DNA of 13,714 nucleotides from Acinetobacter sp. (GTDB lineage: Bacteria; Pseudomonadota; Gammaproteobacteria; Pseudomonadales; Moraxellaceae): the NCBI GenBank assembly GCA_030152605.1, contig JASLJB010000213.1, positions 1 to 13,714 on the forward strand. The letters are read 5' to 3'. A program made the position numbers and the translations under genes. Shown piece by piece: positions 1-12,320 of this stretch (position 1 is its first letter; the number at the start of each line of letters is the position of its first letter). A model generated the notes under the pieces. It made no database searches. It had not been told where the DNA came from and worked only from the letters and a program-made list of their open reading frames with translations.

Positions 1-36
1 AGATCGACCTTGAAAATGGACACTGGAGTGTAAGAC

Positions 37-1062
37 ATGAATATTGTGAAAAACCAACGCCTTGTTTTGGCCTCACGTCCTGTAGGGGAGCCGACACAGG
101 ACAATTTTAGTTTAGAGACAGTGGATCTACCTGCGCTAGAACAGGGTCAGATGCTACTCAAAACTATTTACTTGTCACTCGATCCCTATATGCGCGGTCG
201 GATGAGCGATGCGCCTTCTTATGCAGCGCCAGTGCAGCTCGGTGAGGTGATGGTCGGTGCAACCGTCAGCCAAGTGGTTGCCTCAAAACACCCAAAATAT
301 CAAGTCGGTGAATGGGTCTTGTCTGGTAATGGCTGGCAAAGTTATGCCATTTCCGATGGGAGTCAATGCCAACGTTTAGGCAGTAACCCAGAACAGCCAA
401 GTCGTGCTTTGGGCATCCTGGGGATGCCGGGTTTTACCGCCTATATGGGACTGATGGATATTGGAAAACCCAAGGCCGGAGAAACCTTGGTGGTGGCTGC
501 GGCGACTGGTCCCGTTGGTTCAACCGTGGGTCAAATCGCCAAACTCAAAGGCTGCCGTGTGGTCGGTGTGGCTGGCGGAGCGGAAAAATGCCGTTATGCC
601 GTCGAAGAATTGGGTTTTGATGCCTGTATCGATCATCGTGCCGAGGACTTTGCAGAACAACTCAAGCAGGCTGTACCGAATGGTATCGATATTTACTTTG
701 AAAATGTCGGCGGCAAAGTCTTTGATGCGGTGCTTCCGCTGTTAAATACTGCGGCACGCATTCCCATGTGTGGCGTGGTGTCACAGTACAACGCCACCGA
801 ACAGCCGCAAGGCCCAGATCGTTTGCCTGCATTTATGGGCAGCTTGATTAAAAAACGAATTAGCATCAAAGGTTTTATTATCTTTGAAGATTATGCAGCG
901 CATTATCCTGAGTTCTACCAACAGATGTCTACGTGGGTGGATGCAGGACAGATTAAATATAAAGAAGATGTGGTTGTGGGTTTAGAACATGCCGTGGAGA
1001 CATTTGCAGGCATGCTCAAAGGTCAAAACTTTGGCAAAGTTGTAATTCAAGTTGAAGCTTAA
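37..1062 (+). CDS. curA: NADPH-dependent curcumin/enone reductase, CurA-type MDR oxidoreductase
   Basis: This 341-residue protein belongs to the zinc-independent medium-chain reductase branch that includes E. coli CurA and leukotriene B4 12-hydroxydehydrogenase. These cytosolic enzymes use NADPH to reduce the C=C bond of alpha,beta-unsaturated ketones. The N-terminal catalytic domain carries the family string SLDPYMRGRMSD (47-58) and LGMPGFTAYMGL (128-139). The Rossmann domain has the glycine-rich loop TGPVGSTVGQ (157-166) and GGAEK (180-184), which fits binding of the NADP phosphate. ENVGGKVFDAVLPLLN (222-237) and the C-terminal NFGKVVI (331-337) are also typical. Length matches E. coli CurA (about 345 residues). 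The ATG at 37 follows GGAG (25-28) at a good distance. It lies 59 bases upstream of the glutathione S-transferase, so a shared transcript is plausible. The fold and cofactor are near certain; the physiological substrate is not known from sequence. Confidence 0.93.
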   Translation: MNIVKNQRLVLASRPVGEPTQDNFSLETVDLPALEQGQMLLKTIYLSLDPYMRGRMSDAPSYAAPVQLGEVMVGATVSQVVASKHPKYQVGEWVLSGNGWQSYAISDGSQCQRLGSNPEQPSRALGILGMPGFTAYMGLMDIGKPKAGETLVVAAATGPVGSTVGQIAKLKGCRVVGVAGGAEKCRYAVEELGFDACIDHRAEDFAEQLKQAVPNGIDIYFENVGGKVFDAVLPLLNTAARIPMCGVVSQYNATEQPQGPDRLPAFMGSLIKKRISIKGFIIFEDYAAHYPEFYQQMSTWVDAGQIKYKEDVVVGLEHAVETFAGMLKGQNFGKVVIQVEA

Positions 1063-1121
1063 ATTGTCTCAGAGACTCTTGCTTAAAAAAATATTGTCGT
1101 CTTAACGCATAAGGAATATAT

Positions 1122-1742
1122 ATGATTGTTTTACACCATTTAAATGCATCACGTTCTTTTCGAATTTTATGGTTACTCGAAGAGATCAATCAGCCCTATC
1201 AACTCAAACGCTATGCGCGTGATGCCAAAACCCATTTGGCACCCAAGTCACTCAAGTTAGTGCATCCCTTGGGCAAATCTCCAGTGATTGGTTTGGATGG
1301 CAAGATTATTTCTGAATCGGGTGCGATCGTCGAAATGTTGATCCTGAAATACGCACCGCACTTAGCACCTGAGGTGGATGATCCGGACTATGTTGAATAT
1401 CTCCAGTGGATTCATTTTTCTGAAAGCTCCGCCATGTTGCCGTACTTACTTAAACTGTTTAACTCCTTTGAATCACAACAGGGGACTGAGTTGGTGTTCT
1501 TGGAGAAATATGCTCAGAACGAGTTTGATAAAGTCTTTGGCTATGTGAATGACTATCTCGATGGCAGAACCTTTTTGGTATCTGAGCGTTTGACTGGCGC
1601 AGACTTTATGATTGGCTTTGTACTCAATGGTCTTATCGAAACCATGAACTTGGCAGAAACCTACCCCAATATCCAACTTTACCTCGATCGTCTCAGAGAC
1701 TTGGACAGTTGGAAATCGGCCACCAAGATCGAAGCGGCCTAG
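1122..1742 (+). CDS. Glutathione S-transferase family protein (GTT1-like)
   Basis: A 206-residue cytosolic GST. Residues 1-78 form the thioredoxin-fold domain, opening with HLNASRSFRILWLLEE (6-21). The N/S/R cluster there is the usual glutathione-activating site of bacterial GTT1-like enzymes. GKSPVIG (51-57) contains the cis-proline (P54), and SESGAIVE (64-71) contains the Glu-Ser pair that contacts the glutathione gamma-glutamyl group. The all-helical C-terminal domain holds the N-capping/hydrophobic staple motif LTGADFMIGF (157-166). Length is normal for the family. ATG 1122 is preceded by AAGGAA (1111-1116). It follows the CurA-like reductase closely, so the pair may handle reactive carbonyl or electrophilic compounds; that link is inference. 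A strong hairpin follows the stop codon. Assignment to the GST family is secure, while subclass and substrate are not. Confidence 0.92.
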   Translation: MIVLHHLNASRSFRILWLLEEINQPYQLKRYARDAKTHLAPKSLKLVHPLGKSPVIGLDGKIISESGAIVEMLILKYAPHLAPEVDDPDYVEYLQWIHFSESSAMLPYLLKLFNSFESQQGTELVFLEKYAQNEFDKVFGYVNDYLDGRTFLVSERLTGADFMIGFVLNGLIETMNLAETYPNIQLYLDRLRDLDSWKSATKIEAA

Positions 1743-1782
1743 TGCTCAGGCACCTCAATTTTGGCAGCTAAACTGAGGTGAT

Positions 1783-1823
1783 GTATGGATAAGGCAGGGA
1801 AAAAAGCCCTGCCTTATCCATAC
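1783..1823 (+). terminator. Perfect 17-bp stem-loop after the GST gene (terminator-like)
   Basis: Bases 1783-1799 pair perfectly with 1807-1823 around a 7-base loop, AAAAAAG. The stem includes GGCAGGG/CCCTGCC next to the loop. It starts 40 bases after the GST stop. A weaker 7-bp stem, CACCTCA (1751-1757) with TGAGGTG (1774-1780), precedes it. No T-run follows on either strand, so it is not a textbook intrinsic terminator. It may instead stop transcription less efficiently or protect the mRNA 3' end. Confidence 0.55.
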
Positions 1824-2157
1824 TTACCGATCCCCAACTTTATAAAAATATTTACAATCAAATAGTTAAATAGGGTGATTTTAAAAACCTGTTCTAAACA
1901 GTTTATTTGTTTCAATTAATCTGCATATCATGACCTCCAATCCAAACAATAAAAACCGATAAAGCCTAAAAATTAGTGTTCAGTTTGACGCGCAGATTCC
2001 TATAAATCTCACGGCGTAGACCTAGAAAATCAGCATAAAAAATTAAAATTCATCCGCTTCAAGCAAGCTAAAAATAAAACTCATCTTTAAAGCATCCGGA
2101 GCCCCACTAAATTCAACACTGTCTATCGCGGCTGATCAATCTGATCGGCATCATGGA
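1824..2157. other. Non-coding leader region of the efflux operon
   Basis: This gap has no supportable gene on either strand. It is A/T-rich to about 2090, then closer to the composition of the operon. It should contain the promoter of the efflux operon, but I find no convincing -35/-10 pair. The best isolated -10-like hexamer is TATAAA at 2001-2006, with only a poor -35 at normal spacing. TTGACG at 1985-1990 is too close to it. A loose repeat of TGATC lies at 2133-2146 just before the adaptor start. I see no clear operator or riboswitch. Confidence 0.5.
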
Positions 2158-3480
2158 ATGATGAAAAATATGAACAAAACATCAGAATCGAATCAAGCTC
2201 AAAAAAAATCTGCGCGTGTGCATCGCTTGATTCGCTATGCATTGATCTTCTTGACCCTGTTGGGTATCGGCTGGTTTATATTTCATATTTTTAACCCCAA
2301 TCTCGATAACAATTCCGTCAGCGATCCCAGCGATCAAGTTCAGTCGAGTCACTCAAGTTTTGAGGCGCCGAGTATCGTGGTCGGCGTGGCGCAGGTGCGT
2401 CAAGACCACGTTCAGCATAGCGTTCAGGCACTCGGCACCGTCACCTCGACCAATACCGTGCTACTGATGCCACAGGTCAATGGCATCTTAACTCAGGTAA
2501 ATTTCGAGGAAGGGCGCTTGGTGCAGAAAGGTCAGCTGCTGGCCGTGATTGATGATCGAGCCGCACAAGCTGAGTTGCTAAAAGCCCAAGGGCAGTTACT
2601 TAAAGATCAAGCGCTTCTCGACAATGCCAATCTGGATTTACAGCGCTATAACGCACTTTGGAAACAAAACTCGATCGCCAAGCAACAGGTCGATACCCAA
2701 GCATCCTTGGTCAAACAATATCAAGGCGTGGTCAAAATGGATCAGGCTGCGGTGGATAATGCAGCCTTGCAACTCAGCTATACCCAAGTCCGATCTCCGG
2801 TCGATGGTCGCATCGGCTTGCGCTTAGTCGACGTGGGCAATCGGGTCAGTACCACGGACAGCAAAGGGATTGCTCAGATTACCCAACTCAAAGATATCTC
2901 GGTGGTGTTTGCGCTGCCAGAACAATATCTGAGTCAGCTGATGCCGTTGATCAATCAACCCAAACGCGAGATCGTGGTCCAAGCATGGGATCGACAAAAC
3001 AGTCATCCATTAGCCGAAGGCAAACTGCTGGCACTGGATAGCCAAGTGGATAGCAGTACCGGCAGTCTGCAGATGAAAGCAGTATTTAAAAATGCGCAGC
3101 AGTCTTTGTTTCCCAACCAATTTGTTAACGTCAAAATGAGCTTGGGCAATATTCCCAATGCCATCATCGTTCCAACCGTGGCCTTGCAGCTCGGTCATTC
3201 TGGTTATTTTGTCTACAAGGTCAATCCGAGCAAAAAAACTGTCTCAGCCGTTAACGTTACGACTGGGGTGGTGGTGGGAGCGGATACCGTGATCACCACT
3301 GGGGCATTGAGCGTCCAAGATCAAGTGGTGATCGATGGGGTCGATAAACTCAAAGACGGCGCCAAGATCCGTGTCACCCCCACACCGCCAATATCAAGTG
3401 ACTTAAGCCTCAATCCACAACAGGCTGGCAAAAATATCATGCAAAACCCCCGTCCACCCGCCACTGCAACCCCGCAGTAA
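2158..3480 (+). CDS. mdtA: RND efflux periplasmic adaptor subunit, MdtA/MuxA-like
   Basis: This 440-residue membrane fusion protein bridges the inner-membrane pump and outer-membrane channel in the periplasm. After a basic N-terminus, residues 26-45 form one membrane anchor with no lipobox. The split lipoyl domain is at about 98-135 (PQVNGILTQVNFEEGRLVQKG) and 205-235 (RSPVDGRIGLRLVDVGNRV). A helical hairpin lies between them (about 136-204). A beta-barrel (about 245-330) and membrane-proximal domain (about 335-405) follow, then a Pro/Gln-rich tail. Order and length fit MdtA (about 415) with slightly longer ends. The stop is 11 bases before the first permease. The start is uncertain: ATGs lie at 2158, 2161 and 2170. 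The only upstream GGA (2155-2157) touches the first and is 12 bases from the third, so translation initiation looks weak. Family assignment is firm. Confidence 0.93.
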   Translation: MMKNMNKTSESNQAQKKSARVHRLIRYALIFLTLLGIGWFIFHIFNPNLDNNSVSDPSDQVQSSHSSFEAPSIVVGVAQVRQDHVQHSVQALGTVTSTNTVLLMPQVNGILTQVNFEEGRLVQKGQLLAVIDDRAAQAELLKAQGQLLKDQALLDNANLDLQRYNALWKQNSIAKQQVDTQASLVKQYQGVVKMDQAAVDNAALQLSYTQVRSPVDGRIGLRLVDVGNRVSTTDSKGIAQITQLKDISVVFALPEQYLSQLMPLINQPKREIVVQAWDRQNSHPLAEGKLLALDSQVDSSTGSLQMKAVFKNAQQSLFPNQFVNVKMSLGNIPNAIIVPTVALQLGHSGYFVYKVNPSKKTVSAVNVTTGVVVGADTVITTGALSVQDQVVIDGVDKLKDGAKIRVTPTPPISSDLSLNPQQAGKNIMQNPRPPATATPQ

Positions 3481-3481
3481 C

Positions 3482-3487
3482 AGGAGG
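3482..3487 (+). promoter_or_regulatory. Strong ribosome binding site for mdtB
   Basis: AGGAGG lies four bases before ATG 3492 in the 11-base gap after the adaptor stop. This near-perfect Shine-Dalgarno fixes the start of the first permease. It contrasts with the poor site in front of the adaptor gene, so the permease may be translated more efficiently than the adaptor. Confidence 0.85.
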
Positions 3488-3491
3488 ACAT

Positions 3492-6400
3492 ATGAATCCC
3501 TCACGCATTTTTATATTACGACCGGTTGCCACCATCTTGGTGATGCTGGCGTTGTTTTTAACGGGTGTGCTGGCTTGGCGGTTTTTACCCGTGGCGGCAT
3601 TGCCGAATTTAGACTATCCGACCATTCAAGTGACCACACGCTATCCCGGTGCCAGTCCCGAAGTCGTGGCATCCACCATTACCGCGCCCTTAGAACGTCA
3701 GTTTGGACAGATGTCGGGCCTGAGCCAAATCACCTCGACCAGCGCCAATGGCGCTTCTTTTATTACCCTGCAATTCAATTTGGAATTGGACTTAGACGTT
3801 GCAGAACAGGAGGTACAAGCGGCGATTAACACGGCGGAAAACCTTCTGCCCAGTGATCTGCTCTCACCCCCGACCTATAGCAAGGTCAATCCGGCTGATC
3901 AGCCGATCATGACCATTGCGATTAGCTCCAAAGAGCTGTCTATTCCCAAACTTGAGGATCTGGTTGAAACACGTTTGGCACCGCAACTGTCACAGATCAA
4001 TGGGGTGGGCTTGATTCGACTCAGTGGTGCGCAGCGTCCTGCGGTACGACTTCAGGTCAATGCCGATGCCTTGGCGAATATGGGGCTGAGTCTGGAGGAT
4101 GTTCGAACAGCGGTCAGTGCGGCCAATGTCAACTTAGCCAAAGGTGAAATCAATGGTGCCTTGCAGTCATCGAGTATTGATGGCAATGATCAACTAAAAC
4201 GTGCAGCAGACTTTCATGATCTGGTGATTGCTTATAAAAATGGTGCGGCGATACGACTCTCGGATATCGCCGCAGTCCACGATTCGGCTGAAAATATTCG
4301 TCTAGCGGCATGGGTCGGACAGCAGCAGGGCGGATCAAGTCATCAAGAGCCTGCGATTGTGGTCAATGTTCAGCCACAACCGAATGCCAATGTACTTGAG
4401 GTCAATGCCAAAATCAGGGAAATCCTGCCCGAATTACAAAGTCACTTTCCTCAGGCCGCGAAAATTCAGGTGCTGAATGACAGCAGTATCGCGATCGAAT
4501 CCTCACTGAATGATGTTGAGTTTGAACTGCTGTTGGCGATGTTTTTGGTGATTCTGGTGGTGTTCGTTTTTCTGCGCAGTTCACATGCCACGCTGATTCC
4601 TGCGTTGGCACTGCCACTGTCCTTGGTGGGAACCTTTGCAGTGATGTATGTGTGTGAATTTTCCATCAACAATCTGACTTTAATGGCACTCACCATCGCC
4701 ACAGGATTTGTGATCGATGACGCCATCGTGATGGTGGAAAATATCTCGCGTTATATCGAACAAGGCGAGTCGCCGCTGAATGCGGCTTTAAAAGGCTCAG
4801 CGCAAATTGGCTTCACCATTATCTCTTTGACCATTTCCCTGATCGCGGTACTGATCCCATTGATCTTTATGAATGATGTGATTGGGCGTTTGTTTCGTGA
4901 GTTTGCAGTGACCTTGTCTGTGGCGATTTTAATTTCCGCCTTTATCTCGCTGACGCTGACGCCGATGCTGTCTGCACGTTTGCTACAACACAGTACTCAA
5001 ATCAAACAGACGTCATTTTATCTGTGGATGGGCCGTTTTTGGTCTGATTTGATCGAGTATTATGCGCGCAGCCTCAGGTGGGTATTGGCACGTCAGGGAC
5101 AGTTTTTGATCCTGACCTTGGGCACTTTTGTGTTGACCGTGCTGCTCTATATTTTTATTCCTAAAGGCTTTTTTCCGATCCAAGATACCGGACAGTTGGT
5201 GGCGATCACTGAGGCTGATCAGTCGATTTCATTTCAAGCCATGCAGCGTAAACAACAGCAAACCGCCGATTTGATCTTGCAAGATCCCGCCGTGGAGAGT
5301 TTGTCGTCCTTTATTGGGATCGACAATGGCAACACGGCCTTAAATACTGGCCGGATTTTAATTAATCTCAAAGATAAAGCACAACGCCCCGAAATCTCTA
5401 GCTTGATCCCTCGCTTGCAGCAGCGTTTAAGCACCGCCCAAGGAATGACGGTCTATATTCAACCGGTGCAGGACTTGACCATTGATATCATGCAAAGTCG
5501 CACGCCCTACCAATTTACGCTGCAGTCTCCCGTCAGCCAAGATCTTGGCATCTGGGTACCAAAACTGATGCAAGCCTTAGCGCAGCGTCCGGAACTCACG
5601 GAGTTGGCCAGCGACTGGCAAGACCGTGGTCAGCAGGCCTATCTGCATATTCAACGTGATCGCGCGGCGCAATACGGCATCAGTACGGCGGATATTAGCA
5701 ATGCCCTATACAACGCCTTTGGGCAGCGCATGATCAGCACCATCTTTACTCAAAGCAATCAGTACCATGTGGTCCTGAATCTCGACAACACCGCAGAGCA
5801 AGGACTTGATGCCCTGCAACGGATCTATGTGCCGACTGCGGCGGGTGATTTGGTCCGCCTCAGCAGTTTTACCCATATTGAACAACGTAATACCTTGGTT
5901 GAAATCAATCATTTGGGGCAGTTTCCCAGCGCTACATTGTCCTTCAATACCGCCAAAGGCGTGTCCTTGGAAAGTGCGATAGAGGCCATCAAGCAGACTG
6001 AACAACAGTTGAAGATGCCCAATACACTGACCACGACATTTCAAGGCACTGCTTTGGCATTTCAAAGTGCCTTGAGCAGCACCTTGTGGTTAATCATTGC
6101 GGCGATCGTGGTGGTGTATATCTTGTTGGGGGTGCTGTATGAAAGTTTTATTCATCCTTTTACCATCCTCTCGACCTTACCTTCAGCAGGCATTGGTGCC
6201 TTATTGGCTTTGGGCGTGAGCGGACATCAATTGGATATTATCGCCGTGATCGGCATCGTTTTGCTGATCGGGATCGTCAAGAAAAATGCCATTATGATGA
6301 TCGACTTTGCACTGGATGCAGAGCGCAAACAAGGACTGAGTCCGACCGAGGCCATTTACCAAGCCTGTTTGTTACGTTTTAGACCGATTTTGATGACCAC

Positions 6401-6691
6401 TGTGGCGGCGATTTTAGGTGCAGTGCCATTGATACTCAGCGATGGCATGGGGGCTGAATTGCGTCAGCCCTTGGGGATTACCTTGATCGGCGGCTTGATC
6501 CTGAGTCAGTTGCTGACCTTGTTTACCACGCCCGTGGTTTATCTGGCGTTTGACTATCTCGGGCAACGGCTGCGAGGACAGCGTCGTCCCGATCTGGATG
6601 CCAGCACCTTGCCCGCCTATTCGCACTTGCTCGCCACAGAGGCTGCACAGTTACGGCAGGCCAATAAGTTGCGTCACGAGGCGGATCAGTC

Positions 6692-6695
<4 letters not shown>
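3492..6695 (+). CDS. mdtB: Multidrug efflux RND permease subunit, MdtB/MuxB-like
   Basis: A 1067-residue inner-membrane RND transporter of the HAE1 class with twelve expected membrane helices and two large periplasmic loops. RPVATILVML opens helix 1, and the periplasmic porter segment carries YPGASPEVV and LERQFGQMSGL. QEVQAAINTAENLLPSDL and YSKVNPADQPIMT match MdtB rather than MdtC. Helix 4 has the proton-relay pair D409-D410 in FVIDDAIVMVENISR. Helix 10 has K930-K931 in GIVKKNAIMMIDFA, equivalent to the essential AcrB lysine. PKGFFPIQDTG follows helix 7. The C-terminal tail of about 45 residues is basic and polar. In E. coli, MdtB and MdtC form a B2C heterotrimer in which MdtB is the main proton-translocating subunit; the same arrangement is expected here. 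Its last four bases (ATGA) overlap the next permease, indicating translational coupling. Confidence 0.96.
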
Positions 6696-9980
<3,285 letters not shown>

Positions 9981-9988
<8 letters not shown>

Positions 9989-11453
9989 TCGCAATGTGAA
10001 CTTGATGCAAGGCCGTGTTGTACCTTATGCCGCAGCGGTATGCGGCAGATGGCTTGTGTTGGGGCTGAGCATTAGCCTGACTGCCTGTCAGGTGATTCAA
10101 CCAGAAGCCACGCCCACGTTGGAACTGGGGCAGCAGATCTCCGATCCATCCCAGTACGGCTTGGATCTCAAGTCTTGGCAAAGTCAGGATTGGAAAGTGG
10201 CCGAGCCGAGTGCCAGTTTAGCCAAAGGCGAGTGGTGGCAAGTCTTTCAAGACCCGCAACTCAATCAACTGATGCAGCAGCTTAACCGTGAAAATGCCAG
10301 CATTGCGCAGTATGAGGCACAGTATCGTCAGGCCCTGAGCATGATCGATCAGGCAAAATCTGCACGTTGGCCCAGCCTCGGTGTCACACCGAGTATGACC
10401 CGTGGCAAAACGCAACAGTTGGGAAGCAGTGTGACCGATACGCAGTATAGTATCAGCACGATGGCCACTTGGGAGCCGGATCTCTGGGGCAAGGTGCGCC
10501 AAAATCTCTTGGTCAATCAGCGTCAAGCCCAAGCCAGCCAAGCAGAACTGAATAATATTCGCCTGAGCATGCAAGCCCAATTGAGCAGCAGTTATTTGCA
10601 ATGGGTGGTGCAAAGTTTTGAATTAAAGTCACAGCAACACAGCCTGAATAATCTCAAAAACACCTTAGCTATGACCCAGAACCAGTACCGGGCAGGGTTG
10701 TTGGCCTCGACTGCTGTTGATCAAGCACAGAGTCAGTATCAAACCGCTTTAGCCAACTTCACCGACCTTCAACTCTCTTTGGTACAGTTACAACATGCCA
10801 TGGCGATGCTGACCGGACAGCCTCAAGATAGTTTTCAACTCAAAGTTCCTGCTCAGTTGCCGGTGCTGCCGCAGATTCCAGCCAGCATTCCGTCTCAGGT
10901 CTTACAGCGTCGACCCGATGTTGCTGCGGCTGCGGAGCGAATGGCGGCGGCCAATGCCCAAGTCGGGGTGGCACGTTTGGCCTATTATCCTGATTTTAAT
11001 TTAATGAGTAGTGTTGGCGTGCAGGGCGGTGCGATTCGTCAGTTACTCAGTGCGCCAAATTTGATTTGGTCACTGGGTCCGACATTGGCTGCAACGCTGT
11101 TTGATGGTGGTTTACGCCGTGCCCAAACTGCGCAAGCCAAAGCGGCCTATGAGGCCAGTGCGGCAAGTTATAAACAAACGGTACTCGGGGCGATCCAAAA
11201 TGTTGAGGATCAAATTGCAGCCCAAGCCTTGTTATCCAAACAAGCCAAGCAGCAACAAATAGCACTGAGCGCTGCAACGCGTGCGGAAAATAGTGTGATG
11301 AATCAGTATAAATCCGGCGTTGTGGCCTATCTAGAGGTTATGACGGCACAAAATACTCGTAGCGAAGCACAAAGTGCAGCATGGACGCTACGCAGTCGCC
11401 AATATCAAACTACGGTTGGACTGATCAGTGCATTGGGCGGAGAGTGGGATTAA
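9981..11453 (+). CDS. Outer-membrane efflux channel lipoprotein, NodT family (OpmB-like)
   Basis: A 490-residue outer-membrane factor, the exit duct of the pump. The N-terminus is a lipoprotein signal: a short polar/basic stretch, a hydrophobic core WLVLGLSISL (24-33) and the lipobox LTAC with C36 as the lipidated residue. GEWWQVFQDPQLNQLMQQ (83-100) is the typical start of the first OEP domain. The second OEP domain opens with RRPDVAAAAERMAAANAQVG near 310. Repeated helical segments rich in Ala, Gln and Ser fit the periplasmic coiled-coil barrel. The frame is open further upstream to an ATG at 9867, but that would lie within mdtC and bury the signal. ATG 9981 has AGGGGA seven bases before it and overlaps the mdtC stop by eight bases. 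Linkage to two RND genes matches P. aeruginosa opmB after muxABC; E. coli mdtABC lacks it and uses TolC. Exact orthology is inferred. Confidence 0.92.
10028..10047 (+). other. Stem-loop just inside the outer-membrane channel gene
   Basis: TGCCGCA (10028-10034) pairs perfectly with TGCGGCA (10041-10047) around a 6-base loop, 48 bases after the start codon and within the signal-peptide coding region. A G/C-rich hairpin here could slow or modulate early translation of the channel, or it may be chance in Ala/Cys/Gly codons. Confidence 0.4.
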
Positions 11454-12044
11454 CTTGACTTGAATATTTTCAAATGGGTGATGAATGGATTGTAAATGGA
11501 TTTTAAAATAAAGGTTTTGCGGTTTTTATTTTTATCCGCAATGAAAATATATAAATCAGCTGATCTAAGATTTATATTGAATCCATGGTGTTGAATCTTG
11601 CTGATGCAGATATTTTTATATTGATCGCATTATTGTTTTTCTACTAAGTATAAACTTGAATCCCTCAATATACGTTTGCGCTATTTCAGGCGGATTAAAA
11701 CTCAGCTGCAGATAGAGGCATGATAAAAACCCCAGTGCTTGGGCTAAATCTCAAGGCAATTGCTTGAGGAGTGCCAAACACTGAGGCTCTTGGGAAAGTA
11801 AAGCCTTGCTGAATCATCGTTGCCAAGACATGTTATGAGGGGATCTCAGCCGCGATGATGCAAAGAACTTTGCTTGTAAAGTGAGTTTAGGTTGCAGTAT
11901 TCGCACTGTCAATATGGATTTTAAATCCAATCGCTGCACTTTGCGACACCGACCTTTGCGTTATACCAAGGGTTAAATCTAAACGCAGATCACGATTTAG
12001 TTTTATGCTTATTTATAATGAGAAAATATTTTATTGTTTTTTTA

Positions 12045-12076
12045 CTTAATATTGTTTTTGCTTAATATTGTTTTGG
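12045..12076 (+). repeat. 16-bp tandem duplication, intergenic
   Basis: CTTAATATTGTTTTTG (12045-12060) is followed at once by CTTAATATTGTTTTGG (12061-12076), with 15 of 16 bases identical. It lies in very A/T-rich non-coding DNA upstream of the phosphatase gene and is best explained by replication slippage. Confidence 0.8.
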
Positions 12077-12101
12077 ATTAATCATATTTGGATTAATCGT
12101 C
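12072..12101 (+). repeat. 15-bp tandem duplication, intergenic
   Basis: TTTGGATTAATCATA (12072-12086) is followed by TTTGGATTAATCGTC (12087-12101). The first twelve bases are identical. It overlaps the end of the 16-bp duplication, so two slippage events appear side by side. Confidence 0.7.
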
Positions 12102-12292
12102 ATTATAAATTTATTAATTGGTTTTATTGGCGTGATTAGAGTAAATGGTGAGTTATTTGGCTTTTTTGTCTTAGCGTTGATTATAAAAACAATAGTAAAA
12201 TCCGCTGATAAAAATTGACTTTGAGCTACCTCGTAGATGTTGAAACATAGGAGTTGCGAGTGTCTTATGACCTGCTTATTTAATTGCATCGG

Positions 12293-12320
12293 ATGCTTAA
12301 AAAAGCATACACACATGCTT
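12293..12320 (+). promoter_or_regulatory. Mutually exclusive hairpins in the phosphatase leader
   Basis: The arms ATGCTT (12293-12298), AAGCAT (12303-12308) and ATGCTT (12315-12320) alternate. The middle arm can pair with the left one over an AAAA loop or with the right one over an ACACAC loop. About 30 bases on, ACTGAT/ATCAGT (12347-12352, 12360-12365) competes with CATCA/TGATG (12359-12363, 12370-12374). All lie 40-120 bases before ATG 12415. A switching leader or a repeated operator half-site are both possible. Confidence 0.35.

Noticed and set aside
1985..2006. TTGACG with TATAAA as the efflux-operon promoter
   Set aside because: The two hexamers are only 10 bases apart, too close for a sigma-70 promoter, and no better-spaced partner for either was found.
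11555..11564. Palindrome ATCAGCTGAT as an operator
   Set aside because: A 10-base palindrome in A/T-rich DNA after an operon is expected by chance and has no promoter next to it.
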